From Streptomyces sp. NRRL WC-3605 (lineage in GTDB: Bacteria > Actinomycetota > Actinomycetes > Streptomycetales > Streptomycetaceae): a stretch of 64,000 nucleotides of DNA. The notes beneath the pieces were generated by a model. The model had not been told where the DNA came from and made no database searches. It saw only the letters and a list, made by a program, of their open reading frames with translations. The stretch is taken from positions 124,001 through 188,000 of the forward strand of contig NZ_LLZN01000091.1 in the NCBI RefSeq assembly GCF_001509795.1, written 5' to 3'. The position numbers and the translations under genes were made by a program. Below are positions 36,089 through 44,982 of this stretch, piece by piece (the first letter of the stretch is position 1; each line of letters opens with the position of its first letter).

Positions 36089-36283
36089 GTGGCACTCTCG
36101 ATTTCGGCGGTGGTGCTGCTGGCGATCATCGTCTTCCTGTTGATCAAGAAGTCAGGGCTGAAGGCGGGGCATGCGATCGTCTGCATGCTGCTCGGCTTCT
36201 ACCTGGCGTCCTCGACCGTCGCGCCCACGATCAGTGAGCTGACGACGAACATCGCGGGCATGATCGGCAGCATCAAGTTCTGA
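36089..36283 (+). CDS. Small two-helix membrane protein, conserved in Streptomyces
   Basis: A 64-residue protein starting at GTG 36089 with GGAGGTGAG in front. It has an N-terminal span (ISAVVLLAIIVFLLIKK), a short basic loop, and a second hydrophobic stretch (GHAIVCMLLGFYLASSTVA) ahead of an amphipathic tail ending GMIGSIKF. I know it as a conserved Streptomyces protein without assigned function. It stands alone. A TAGTTATGAT sequence near 35981 could be part of its promoter or of the divergent peptidase promoter. Confidence 0.8.
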   Translation: MALSISAVVLLAIIVFLLIKKSGLKAGHAIVCMLLGFYLASSTVAPTISELTTNIAGMIGSIKF

Positions 36284-36334
36284 GCCGCCCGCCATTCTCG
36301 GGCTCCGCACCCCACGGTCCGGAGCCCGCCCCAC

Positions 36335-36544
36335 TCACCCCCCGGCGGCGTACGCCACGAACCCGGCCCAGGCCGCCGGCGTGACCGCCAGCCGAGGCCC
36401 GGTGACGTGCTTCGAGTCACGGACGTGGACGGCACCCGGGGTGCGGGCGACCTCTACGCAGGAGTCGCCGTCGGGGCCGTCGCTGTAACTGCTCTTGAAC
36501 CAGGCCAGGTCGGGGGTGTCCCCGGCGGCGGACGTGCGGATCAT
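36335..36544 (-). CDS. DUF397 protein, Scr2-type partner of the upstream HTH regulator
   Basis: A 69-residue DUF397 protein with the signature LAWFKSSYSDGPDGDSCVEV and VHVRDSKHVTGPRLAVTPAAW. In Streptomyces these small proteins occur next to DUF5753 helix-turn-helix proteins. Such pairs act in development and antibiotic control (whiJ-type) and have been described as Scr1/Scr2 toxin-antitoxin-like modules. ATG 36544 overlaps the stop of the HTH gene (ATGA), so the two are coupled. Confidence 0.88.
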   Translation of the reverse strand: MIRTSAAGDTPDLAWFKSSYSDGPDGDSCVEVARTPGAVHVRDSKHVTGPRLAVTPAAWAGFVAYAAGG

Positions 36545-37416
36545 GTCTCTCCCAGCAGGTGCTCGATGAGGGCCAGTGACTCCCCGGGCGGCAGTGCCTG
36601 AGCCCGGACGGTGCCGTACCGCAGCTCAAGAATGCGCAGCTCCCTGGGGTCCGAGACCGGCCGCCCGTTGAACGCTCCGTCGGAGCGCCCCACGGCCGTG
36701 CCGTCCTCGAACTTGAGCAGCTCGATCCTGCCGCTCATGCCCGGGTGCGGTGCACTGCCCAACGGCATCACCTGAAGGGTGACGTTGTTGAACCGCCCTA
36801 CTTCCAGCAGGCGTTCGAACTGCTGTCGCCGCACCATTGTGCCTCCGACCCTCCGGTGCAGCGTGGCCTCCTCCAGGACGAATCCGAGAGCCGGGGCCGG
36901 TGACCGCTCGAAGACCGAGCGCCGTGCCATGCGAGCCGCCACGCGCCGCTCCAGGTCCTCGGGGGCGTAGACGGGCAGCCACGACGCCAACAAGGCCCGT
37001 GCGTGGTCCGGGGTCTGGAGCAGACCGGGAATGCTGCTGCACACATACACCCCGATCTCGACCGCCCGCGCCTCCAACTGGGCCAGATCCCGCACCTTCT
37101 TGGGATACCGGACCTTCTTGACGTCCTCCTTCATCGCGGAGAGCAGCCCGCCGGCGCCCAGCACCTCGTCCGCCAGGTCCAGATACTCGGGCCGGGGGAT
37201 CCGTTTGCCCGCCTCGATCTTGTAGACCATGTCCTCGCCGTACCCGAGGGCCTCCCCGAACACGGCGGCCCGCATCCCGACGGCCTCCCGCCGCAGCTTC
37301 AGCTGCCGCCCCACGGTCGCGACGACCGCCAGACCCCAGTCGTCGTCCGGGTCCACCTCCCAACCCGGCTCGTCGGCCTCGCTCTTGAGCCGCCGGATCT
37401 CCCCGTCCACAGACAT
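36541..37416 (-). CDS. XRE-family regulator with DUF5753, Scr1-type
   Basis: A 291-residue protein. An acidic N-terminus (EPGWEVDPDDDWGLAV) precedes a Cro/CI helix-turn-helix (LKLRREAVGMRAAVFGEALG, then YKIEAGKRIPRPEYL, about residues 38-85) and a DUF5753 domain (EIGVYVCSSIPGLLQTPDHA to the C-terminus). ATG 37416 has GGAGG upstream; the longer open frame is a shadow of mshB. It is paired with and translationally coupled to the DUF397 gene, and probably regulates its own operon. Confidence 0.9.
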   Translation of the reverse strand: MSVDGEIRRLKSEADEPGWEVDPDDDWGLAVVATVGRQLKLRREAVGMRAAVFGEALGYGEDMVYKIEAGKRIPRPEYLDLADEVLGAGGLLSAMKEDVKKVRYPKKVRDLAQLEARAVEIGVYVCSSIPGLLQTPDHARALLASWLPVYAPEDLERRVAARMARRSVFERSPAPALGFVLEEATLHRRVGGTMVRRQQFERLLEVGRFNNVTLQVMPLGSAPHPGMSGRIELLKFEDGTAVGRSDGAFNGRPVSDPRELRILELRYGTVRAQALPPGESLALIEHLLGET

Positions 37417-37701
37417 GTCGCGCCCTCCGTCGTACGGCCGTACCGACTGGCTCCGTACCCGCGTGACCGGTGCCGACAAGCCCGGACACCGCCGGACAAG
37501 CACCGGACAGTCACCGGGACCCGACAGCCGGTGTTCCGGTGCGAGCGGCGAGGCGCGCGGCGTCGGCGTCCCCGAGCTCCTGAGCCGGTGGCTCGTCCGG
37601 GCCGCCACCGCCCCGTCCGCCGACGAGATCTTCCGAGAGGGCGGCGCCGAAGGCCGACAGGCCGCCGAGTAGGGGCGGCAGCGGCCTCGTAGGCTGGCCC
37701 C
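37417..37701 (+). other. Gap holding a coding-like 3-prime remnant before mshB
   Basis: This 285-bp gap has no intact gene. From about 37560 to TAG 37672 one plus-strand frame has very high third-position GC and reads VPELLSRWLVRAATAPSADE. It has no usable start codon and no recognised homologue. It may be the tail of a lost gene, or chance. Confidence 0.3.
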
Positions 37702-38559
37702 ATGACCGAACTGCCTGCCCGGCGTCTCCTCCTCGTGCACGCGCACCCGGACGACGAGTCGATCAACAACGGCGTCACCATGGCCACGTACGCGGCCGAG
37801 GGGGCGCGGGTCACGCTGGTCACCTGCACCCTCGGTGAGCACGGCGAGGTCATCCCCGCCGGGCTGCGCCATCTGACCGGCGCCGCGCTGGGCGAGTACC
37901 GCCTGGGCGAGCTCACCGCCGCGATGCGCGAGCTCGGCGTCGAGGACTTCCGGCAGCTCGGCGGCCCGGGCCGCTACGAGGACTCCGGGATGATGGACAC
38001 CGCCGACAACGACGACCCGGCGTGCCTGTGGCAGGCGGACCTGGACGAGGCGGCCCGCGCGCTCGTGGACGTCATCCTGGAGGTGCGCCCCCAGGTCCTC
38101 GTCACCTATGACCCGAACGGCGGCTACGGGCACCCCGACCACATCCAGGCCCACCGCGTCGCCATGCGCGGCGCCGAGCTGGCCGCCGAGGCCGGCTGGC
38201 GCATCCCCAAGATCTACTGGAACCGCGTCCCGCGCACCGCCGTGGACGAGGCGTTCGCCCGGCTCCAGGCGGATCTGCCCGGTCTGCCGTTCACCAAGGC
38301 CGCCACGGCCGCCGACGTGCCCGGCGTCGTCGAGGACGAGCGGATCACCACCGTGATCGACGGCACCGCGCACGCCGCCGCCAAGGCCGCCGCGATGCGG
38401 GCGCACGCCACGCAGATCGAGGTGTCCGGGCGGTACTTCGCGCTGTCCAACGAGCTTGCCCAGCCCCTGCTGACCACCGAGTACTACGAACTGGTCCAGG
38501 GGGAGCCCGTCGGTGCCCCCGAGACCGACCTGTTCGCGGGGATCGAGGAGACGTCATGA
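37702..38559 (+). CDS. mshB: N-acetyl-GlcN-Ins deacetylase, mycothiol biosynthesis
   Basis: A 285-residue LmbE/PIG-L family zinc deacetylase. The zinc and catalytic motif is HAHPDDE (residues 13-19), and the third metal ligand lies in [10 protein letters not shown]. Family-specific segments include [11 protein letters not shown] and RYEDSGMM. MshB removes acetate from GlcNAc-inositol, the second chemical step to mycothiol, the main actinobacterial thiol. Amidase activity on mycothiol conjugates (Mca) is the alternative for this fold, but the sequence and location agree with MshB. Confidence 0.9.
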   Translation: MTELPARRLLLVHAHPDDESINNGVTMATYAAEGARVTLVTCTLGEHGEVIPAGLRHLTGAALGEYRLGELTAAMRELGVEDFRQLGGPGRYEDSGMMDTADNDDPACLWQADLDEAARALVDVILEVRPQVLVTYDPNGGYGHPDHIQAHRVAMRGAELAAEAGWRIPKIYWNRVPRTAVDEAFARLQADLPGLPFTKAATAADVPGVVEDERITTVIDGTAHAAAKAAAMRAHATQIEVSGRYFALSNELAQPLLTTEYYELVQGEPVGAPETDLFAGIEETS

Positions 38560-38957
38560 GTTCGATGCTCGCCCGGCCGCTGAAGGGCCCCTCCGCCCCC
38601 CGCGTCCTCGCCTACCTCGGGCTCCTCGTGCTCGGCGCCCTGGTCGGGGTCGCCGGGGCGCTGGTGCAGCCCGCCTGGTTCCCGGGCGGCCTGCTGCTCG
38701 CGCTCGCGGGGGAGGCCGGGCTGATGCTCGGTGCCGCCCGCGCCACGGGCAGCCGGGGCGGGGCGGTCGCCGCCGCCGCGGGCTGGGCGATCACCGTCCT
38801 CCTGCTCACCGCCAGCCGCCCCGAGGGCGACTTCGTCTTCGGCACAGGAGCCTCCGCCTACCTCTTCCTCCTCGGAGGGATGGCCATGGCTGTGATCTGC
38901 GCCACCCTTGCACCGCTACGGCAACCGGGTGGTGACGGGGTCCGACTTGGCAAGTGA
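38556..38957 (+). CDS. Four-span membrane protein of the DUF6113 type
   Basis: A 133-residue protein with about four hydrophobic helices ([68 protein letters not shown]) and the loop [14 protein letters not shown]. The function of this family is unknown. ATG 38556 overlaps the end of mshB by four bases, so it is translated with it. Confidence 0.8.
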   Translation: MSSMLARPLKGPSAPRVLAYLGLLVLGALVGVAGALVQPAWFPGGLLLALAGEAGLMLGAARATGSRGGAVAAAAGWAITVLLLTASRPEGDFVFGTGASAYLFLLGGMAMAVICATLAPLRQPGGDGVRLGK

Positions 38958-39113
38958 CGTACCACTTCTTCATACCGTGCACGTGCGAGTCCCGTGTGGG
39001 TTTCCCAGGCGGTCGTGGGATACGCGTCAGAAGTGGCCAGTATGGTGGTGCGCGCCGCCGAGCCGCCCGACGCAGTGAGGTACGGGCGGCGGAGCCAACC
39101 GGGAGAACCTGCC

Positions 39114-41402
39114 TTGAGTCGTGAAACTGACACTCCGTCCTCCGGGCCCGACGGGCGCGGCGGAGCCGCCTACCCTTCGGGGACGCCGCCGTACGGGACC
39201 CCCGTGGCTTCCGAGAACGGTGCGGGCGCGGCCCGTTCGGGTGCGCCGGAGGAACGCAAGACCGAGACCACGCTGACGACCCGCATCCGGATCAACATCC
39301 CCGGATCACGGCCGATCCCGCCGGTCGTCGTGCGCAAGCCCGTCCCCGACGGCGGGAAGCCCGGCGCCGCCGCGGACGCCCAGGAGCCCCAGGCGCCCGC
39401 CGCCCCCGCCGCGGGCCCGGCGCCCGCCGAACCGGCGGCCGAACCCGCGGCTCCGGCGGAGGAGAAGGCCAGCGACTGGTTCGCCCCGCGCAAGTCCCCG
39501 TCCGCCAAGGGCCCTCAGAGCGGTCCGTCGGGCAACGGGACCGGTGCGCCCGCCGGTTCGGGACCGGCCGCCCCCGGCCCCAAGGGCCCCGGCGCCGGTC
39601 CGGGACGGCCCGGCGGTGTCGTCGGCTCGGTGAGCGTGCCCGGCGCCCGCACCGAGGGCGGCCCCCGCCCGTCCGGCGGCACCGGCACGGGGCTGCCCGG
39701 CGCGACCGGCGGCCCGGTGGCCCCCGGCCACGGCGGCGGCACCGGCTCCTTCGACGTGACCGAGGCGCTCGCGGCCGGACCGCGCGGCGGCAGCGGCACG
39801 CCCGGCGGCCCCGGCGCGCGTCCGCCCGCCGGTGAGGCGCGCCGCGACGACCTGCCGTACTTCTCCGACAACGGCTCCGGTGGCCAGAGCGGCCCGAACG
39901 GCCCCGGCCCCCAGGGCGGCTACAGCGGTCCCGGCAACATCGACCCGGCCGCCGACTTCAACGCCCCGGACAGCCCCGGCGGTCCCGGCGGCATCGACGA
40001 CTTCAACGGCCCGAACGACTTCGGCCGCGGCGGCCCCGGCGGCGGCCCGCAGGGTCCCACGGGCCCGACGACCGGCCCCGTCACCGGCGACGGCCCGCCC
40101 GTCCCGCCCCTCGGGGGCGGCGGGCCCCGCGGACCCATGGGCCCCGGCCCGGCCGGTCCCGGCGCGCCCGGCATCCAGGCGGGCCCGGGCCGCCCGGGCC
40201 CCGGCGCCGCCCCGCACGCCCCGGGCGGCCACGTCCCCGGCGGCGGCCTGAGCGACGACACCGCGATCCTCACCCCGCAGAAGCACGCCCCCGAGCCCGG
40301 GCAACCGCACCACGGCGTCGCCGACAACGTCTCCGGGCACACCGTCACCAGCGGCATCCCGGTGGTGTCCGGCGGCCCGCAGGGCGGTTCCCGGGGTCCG
40401 GGCCCCGCCGCGCCCGAGCCGGCCGCGCCGAGCGCCCCGGCGGCCCGACCGCCCAAGAAGAAGGGCCGCAGCAAGCTCGCGCTGCTCGGCGGCGGCCTGG
40501 TCGTCCTCGCGGGGGGCCTGTACGGCGCCGGTCTGCTGATGAACCACACCGACGTGCCCAAGGGCACCACCGTGCTCGGCGTCGACATCGGCGGCGGCAC
40601 CCGCGACGACGCCGTCAAGAAGCTCAACGACGCCTTCGAGGACCGGGTCGGCAAGCCGCTGAAGCTGTCCGTGGGCGGGCGCACCGTCCCGCTGGACCCG
40701 GACAAGGCCGGGCTCCAGTTCGACATGCAGCAGACGGTGAGCGACGCCGCCAGCAGCGACTACAACCCGGTCTCCGTCATCGGCTCCCTGTTCGGCAACC
40801 AGCGGGTCGTCGAACCGGCCATGCCCACCGACGAGGAGAAGCTGCACGCCGCCCTCCAGGCCGCATCCGGCGGCAGCGGGTCGGTGACCGAGGGCACGGT
40901 GTCCTTCAGGACCGGCAAGGCGGTCGCCGTGTACGGCAAGCCCGGCGCCGGCATCGACGTCGCCCGCTCGACGTCCGCCGTCGAGGCCGCGTACCGCACC
41001 CAGGTGGAGACCGGGCAGTCCGCGGCGGTGCAGGTGCCGACGACCACGCGGCAGCCGACCGTCGGCAAGGCCGAGGTCGACCGGTTCATGAAGGACTTCG
41101 CCGAGCCGGCGATGGCCACCAAGGTGACCATCCAGACGGACGCCGCCCACAGCATCCAGTTCGGCTCGCTGTCCCTGCCGAAGATCCTCGGAGCGAAGGC
41201 CGTCGACGGCAAGCTCGTCGACACCTACGACCTGAAGGCCCTCAAGACGGCCTACGGCACCACCTTCGCGGGGGTGCAGATCAACGGCGCCAGCGGCAAG
41301 CGGGACGTCCTCCCGGAGGACGTCGCCTCCGCCCTGCGCAAGGCACTGCGCGGCAAGACCCCGGCGGAGCGCACGGTCACCATCGACACCAACCCGAACT
41401 AG
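39114..41402 (+). CDS. Cell-wall-binding membrane protein with long Gly/Pro-rich N-terminus (PG_binding_4/VanW-associated)
   Basis: A 762-residue protein. About 450 N-terminal residues are disordered, built of Gly, Pro, Ala and Ser with acidic patches. A single span follows (LALLGGGLVVLAGGLYGAGL) and then an extracellular region with KGTTVLGVDIGGGTRDDAVK, typical of the PG_binding_4 domain found in YoaR/VanW-type and some L,D-transpeptidase proteins. No catalytic Cys or VanW core is visible, so a binding or scaffolding role is likely. TTG 39114 was chosen for its RBS (GGGAGA) and conserved SRETD start; the open frame extends further up to 38994. Confidence 0.75.
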   Translation: MSRETDTPSSGPDGRGGAAYPSGTPPYGTPVASENGAGAARSGAPEERKTETTLTTRIRINIPGSRPIPPVVVRKPVPDGGKPGAAADAQEPQAPAAPAAGPAPAEPAAEPAAPAEEKASDWFAPRKSPSAKGPQSGPSGNGTGAPAGSGPAAPGPKGPGAGPGRPGGVVGSVSVPGARTEGGPRPSGGTGTGLPGATGGPVAPGHGGGTGSFDVTEALAAGPRGGSGTPGGPGARPPAGEARRDDLPYFSDNGSGGQSGPNGPGPQGGYSGPGNIDPAADFNAPDSPGGPGGIDDFNGPNDFGRGGPGGGPQGPTGPTTGPVTGDGPPVPPLGGGGPRGPMGPGPAGPGAPGIQAGPGRPGPGAAPHAPGGHVPGGGLSDDTAILTPQKHAPEPGQPHHGVADNVSGHTVTSGIPVVSGGPQGGSRGPGPAAPEPAAPSAPAARPPKKKGRSKLALLGGGLVVLAGGLYGAGLLMNHTDVPKGTTVLGVDIGGGTRDDAVKKLNDAFEDRVGKPLKLSVGGRTVPLDPDKAGLQFDMQQTVSDAASSDYNPVSVIGSLFGNQRVVEPAMPTDEEKLHAALQAASGGSGSVTEGTVSFRTGKAVAVYGKPGAGIDVARSTSAVEAAYRTQVETGQSAAVQVPTTTRQPTVGKAEVDRFMKDFAEPAMATKVTIQTDAAHSIQFGSLSLPKILGAKAVDGKLVDTYDLKALKTAYGTTFAGVQINGASGKRDVLPEDVASALRKALRGKTPAERTVTIDTNPN

Positions 41403-41415
41403 CGACGGTTCGGCA

Positions 41416-41455
41416 GGCCAGGGGGCACGCGGCGGGCGCCGGGTGCCCCCTGGCC
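41416..41455 (+). terminator. Terminator after the cell-wall-binding protein gene
   Basis: GGCCAGGGGGCAC (41416-41428) and GTGCCCCCTGGCC (41443-41455) form a perfect 13-bp stem beginning 14 bp after the stop codon. Confidence 0.85.
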
Positions 41456-41533
41456 GTCGTATGACATCTGTCATCCGGCACACAGGACCGGCGGCACTGC
41501 CGGGGACCCCGGCCCGGCGGCCAGGCTGGGTTC

Positions 41534-42460
41534 ATGACAACGACAGCCGTGAAAACGGCCGCCCCGGTGGCCGGCTTCGACCGGGTGAGCAAGACCTACG
41601 GGGACGTACGCGCCGTCGACGGCCTGACACTCGCGCTGCACCCGGGAGAGACCGTCGCCCTCCTCGGCCCGAACGGGGCCGGCAAGTCCACCACGCTCGA
41701 CCTGCTGCTCGGCCTCAAGCGGCCCGACAGCGGCACGGTCAGCGTCCTCGGCACCGAACCGCGCGAGGCGATCGTCGCGGGCCGGGTGGGCGCCATGCTC
41801 CAGAGCGGCGGGCTGATGGAGGAGGTCACCGTCGCCGAACTGGTGCGCCTGGCCTGCTCCCTGCACCCGAGGCCGTATCCGGTCTCCGACGTCCTCGCCC
41901 GCGCCGGTGTCACCCAGATCGCCGGCCGCAAGGTCGACAAGCTCTCCGGCGGGCAGGCCCAGCGCGTCCGGTTCGCCCTCGCCACCGCCGGCGACAGCGA
42001 CCTGATCGTCCTCGACGAGCCCACCACCGGCATGGACGTCACCGCTCGCCAGGCGTTCTGGGCGACCATGCGCGAGCAGGCCGACCGGGGCCGTACGGTC
42101 CTGTTCGCCACGCACTACCTGGAGGAGGCCGACGCGATCGCGGACCGGGTCCTGGTGCTGCACCGGGGCCGGCTCCTCGCCGACGGCACCGCCGCCGAGA
42201 TCAAGGCGAAGGCGGGCGCCCGCCGGATCTCCTTCGACCTGGACGGCCCGGTCGACACGGACGCGCTGCGGACGCTGCCCTCCCTGACGCGCTGCGACGT
42301 CTCCGGCCAGACCGTGCGCATGCAGTCCGCCGACGCCGACGCGACCGTGCACGCCCTGTACGGCCTCGGCCTGTACCCCCGCAATCTCGAAGTCGCCGGG
42401 CTCGGCCTGGAGCAGGCGTTCGTCGCCATCACCGCCGCGGAGGAGGCCCGCCCGTCATGA
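41534..42460 (+). CDS. ABC exporter ATPase, DrrA-like
   Basis: A 308-residue ATPase. Walker A is GPNGAGKSTTL, the signature is LSGGQAQRVRF, Walker B is LIVLDEPTTGMDV, and the switch is FATHYLEEAD. The last 80 residues form the extension typical of drug and lipid exporter ATPases (DrrA, NatA). The substrate is unknown. It is the first gene of a four-gene operon in which each gene overlaps the next by four bases: ATPase, ABC-2 permease, kinase, regulator. Confidence 0.9.
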   Translation: MTTTAVKTAAPVAGFDRVSKTYGDVRAVDGLTLALHPGETVALLGPNGAGKSTTLDLLLGLKRPDSGTVSVLGTEPREAIVAGRVGAMLQSGGLMEEVTVAELVRLACSLHPRPYPVSDVLARAGVTQIAGRKVDKLSGGQAQRVRFALATAGDSDLIVLDEPTTGMDVTARQAFWATMREQADRGRTVLFATHYLEEADAIADRVLVLHRGRLLADGTAAEIKAKAGARRISFDLDGPVDTDALRTLPSLTRCDVSGQTVRMQSADADATVHALYGLGLYPRNLEVAGLGLEQAFVAITAAEEARPS

Positions 42461-43197
42461 ACGCCCTGATCCGCCTCGAACTCGCCCGCGCCCTGCGCAA
42501 CCGCAAGTCGCTGTTCTTCTCGGTGGCCTACCCGTCCATCCTGTTCCTGCTGATCGCGGGCACCGCCGACAGCACCACGAAGGTCGACGGCACCGGACTG
42601 ACCCTGCCGACCTACATGATGGTGTCGATGGCGTCCTTCGGCGCCCTGACGGCCGTCCTGATGGGCAACAGCGAACGCATCGCCAAGGAGCGGGAGAACG
42701 GCTGGGTGCGGCAGCTCCGGCTCACCCCGCTGCCCGGCCGCGGCTACGTCCTCGCCAAGACGGCGAGCGCCGCCGTGGTCAGCCTGCCCGCGATCGTGAT
42801 GGTCTTCCTCGTCGCCGCCGTCGGCAAGGACGTGCGCCTGGACGCCTGGCAGTGGCTCGCCCTCACCGGGGCGATCTGGGCCGGCAGCCTGGTGTTCGCC
42901 GCGCTCGGCGTCGCCCTCGGCTACCTGGCGACCGGTGACGCGGTCCGCCCCATCACGATGATCACCTACTTCGGGCTGTCCATCCTCGGCGGCCTGTGGA
43001 TGCCGACCACCACCTTCCCGGGCTGGCTCCAGGACATCGCCGAGTGGGTTCCGACGCGCGCGTACGCTGCACTGGGTCAGGCCATCGAGCAGAGTCAGGC
43101 CCCGCACGCCGGGGACATCGCCCTCCTCGCCGTGTTCTTCGTGCTGTTCGGCGGCGGCGCGGCCTGGCTGTACCGAAAGGACACGCTGAAAGCGTGA
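42457..43197 (+). CDS. ABC-2 type permease
   Basis: A 246-residue permease with six spans. The N-terminus is RLELARALRNRKSLFFSVAY, followed by YMMVSMASFGALTAVL, NGWVRQLRLTPLPGRGYV and LGLSILGG-type motifs common to ABC-2 exporters, ending WLYRKDTLKA. ATG 42457 overlaps the ATPase stop (ATGA). It forms the membrane part of the exporter. Confidence 0.9.
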   Translation: MNALIRLELARALRNRKSLFFSVAYPSILFLLIAGTADSTTKVDGTGLTLPTYMMVSMASFGALTAVLMGNSERIAKERENGWVRQLRLTPLPGRGYVLAKTASAAVVSLPAIVMVFLVAAVGKDVRLDAWQWLALTGAIWAGSLVFAALGVALGYLATGDAVRPITMITYFGLSILGGLWMPTTTFPGWLQDIAEWVPTRAYAALGQAIEQSQAPHAGDIALLAVFFVLFGGGAAWLYRKDTLKA

Positions 43198-44357
43198 GCA
43201 GCGTCGGCATGGGGCAGCGCCCGCAGAACCGCAGACAGCAGGTCGTGAAGTTCCTCTGGATCGGCATCTGGCTCGCCTACCTGGGCGCTCCGGTCGACGA
43301 TCTGCTCCACGGAGGCCACAGCGACGGGGTCGTGGTCCTCGGCTGGATCGGTCTGGCCGCCTTCGTCGCCTGGTACTTCGCCCTGGTCTTCCGCGCCGGG
43401 CGCGGCGAGCACAACGCCGTCGTCCTCGGCTCCGTGGCGGTGCTGGCCGCCCAGTCGACCGTGCTCAGCCTGACCCTGGGCCGGCAGTGGCTCGTGCTCT
43501 TCGTCTACGTGGCCATCTCCTCGGGCGCCGCCCTGCCGTTCCGCCTGGCCCGCTGGACGATCCCGGCCGTGTCCGCGCTGCTGACCGGTGTCGCCTTCGT
43601 GGTGCCGGGTGGCACCGCCTTTTTGACCGGACTGCTCTTCCCGGCTCTGCTCGGCGGCTTCTCCATGACCGGTGTGCGCGAGCTGATCCGCACGACGATA
43701 GAGCTGAGGGAGGCCCGCGCCACGGTCGCCCGGCTCGCCGCCAACGAGGAACGGCTGCGGCTCGCCCGCGATCTGCACGACCTGCTCGGGCACTCGCTGT
43801 CCCTGATCACGCTGAAGAGCGAGCTGGCCGGCCGGATGCTCCCCGGCCACCCGGACAAGGCGGCCCAGCAGGTCGCCGACATCGAGCAGGTCAGCCGGCA
43901 GGCGCTCGTGGACGTCCGGGCCGCCGTCGCCGGTTACCGCAAGCCCCGGCTCCTGGAGGAACTGGCGGGCGCCCGGGTCGCGTTGACGGCGGCCGGCATC
44001 ACCGCCGAGCTCCCCGCCGAACCGGACCTCACCGGCGTCCCCGAGGACAGCGAGACGGCCCTCGCCTGGGCGCTGCGCGAGGCCGTCACCAACGTGGTGC
44101 GGCACAGCGGCGCCCGGCGCTGCACGGTGGAGCTCGTGCGCCGCCAGACGCTGGACGGCCTCCTGGTGGAACTCGCCGTGGAGGACGACGGGTCGGGCGC
44201 TCCGGGCGGCGCTCCGGGGCACGGTCTGACCGGGCTCACGGAACGCCTGGCCCAGGCCGGCGGCACCCTGGAGGCGGGCCGGACCCGCAGCGGTTTCCGC
44301 CTGATCGCCCGGGCCCCGGCCCCGGGTGTCCCGGCGGACGTAGGATCCGGCGCATGA
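43194..44357 (+). CDS. Sensor histidine kinase, DesK/NarX-type (HisKA_3)
   Basis: A 387-residue kinase with five to six spans in the first 155 residues (KFLWIGIWLAYLGAPVDDLL onward) and no large outer domain, as in DesK-type membrane sensors. The phospho-acceptor is His195 in RDLHDLLGHSLSL. The ATPase N box is EAVTNVVRHS and the G box is GHGLTGLTERL. GTG 43194 overlaps the permease stop (GTGA). Coupling to an ABC-2 exporter suggests it senses membrane state or an envelope-active compound that the exporter handles (inference). Confidence 0.9.
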   Translation: MSSVGMGQRPQNRRQQVVKFLWIGIWLAYLGAPVDDLLHGGHSDGVVVLGWIGLAAFVAWYFALVFRAGRGEHNAVVLGSVAVLAAQSTVLSLTLGRQWLVLFVYVAISSGAALPFRLARWTIPAVSALLTGVAFVVPGGTAFLTGLLFPALLGGFSMTGVRELIRTTIELREARATVARLAANEERLRLARDLHDLLGHSLSLITLKSELAGRMLPGHPDKAAQQVADIEQVSRQALVDVRAAVAGYRKPRLLEELAGARVALTAAGITAELPAEPDLTGVPEDSETALAWALREAVTNVVRHSGARRCTVELVRRQTLDGLLVELAVEDDGSGAPGGAPGHGLTGLTERLAQAGGTLEAGRTRSGFRLIARAPAPGVPADVGSGA

Positions 44358-44968
44358 GCCCGACGATCAAGGTCCTCCTCGCCGAGGACCAGTCCATGGT
44401 GCGCGAGGCCCTGGCCGCCCTGCTCGGTCTGGAGGACGACATCGAGGTGGTCGCCCAGGTGGCCCGCGGGGACGTGGTGCTGGCGGCCGCCCGGGCGCAC
44501 GACGTGGACGTCGCCCTCCTCGACATCGAGATGCCGGGGGCGACCGGCATCGAGGCCGCCGCCCTCCTGCACGCCGAGCTGCCCGCCGTGAAGCTGGTCG
44601 TCCTCACCACGTTCGGCCGGCCCGGCTACCTCCGCAGCGCGATGGAGTCCGGCGCCGACGCGTTCCTCGTCAAGGACGCCCCGGCGGCCCAACTGGCCGA
44701 GGCGATCAGGAAGGTGCTGGCGGGGGAGCGGGTCATCGACCCGACCCTCGCCGCGGCGGCCCTCGCCGAGGGCGCCAACCCGCTCACCGACCGCGAGCGG
44801 GAGGTGCTGCGCGCCGCGGAGGACGGCTCCACCAACGCCGAACTCGCGGCGGCCCTGCACCTGTCCCAGGGCACGGTCCGCAACTACCTGTCGACGGCGA
44901 TCCAGAAGCTGGCGGCCCGCAACCGCGCGGAGGCGGTGCGCATAGCGAGGGAGAAGGGCTGGCTGTAG
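44354..44968 (+). CDS. LuxR-family response regulator, DesR/NarL-type
   Basis: A 204-residue regulator. The receiver domain has acidic ED at residues 11-12, phospho-acceptor Asp57 in LLDIEMPG, the conserved Thr region VVLTTFGRPGY and Lys in FLVKDAP. The C-terminal LuxR helix-turn-helix contains LTDREREVLRAAEDGSTNAE and LSQGTVRNYLSTAIQKL. It is coupled to the kinase by an ATGA overlap and is likely to control this exporter operon. Confidence 0.93.
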   Translation: MSPTIKVLLAEDQSMVREALAALLGLEDDIEVVAQVARGDVVLAAARAHDVDVALLDIEMPGATGIEAAALLHAELPAVKLVVLTTFGRPGYLRSAMESGADAFLVKDAPAAQLAEAIRKVLAGERVIDPTLAAAALAEGANPLTDREREVLRAAEDGSTNAELAAALHLSQGTVRNYLSTAIQKLAARNRAEAVRIAREKGWL

Positions 44969-44982
44969 TCCGGCCGCAGGGG

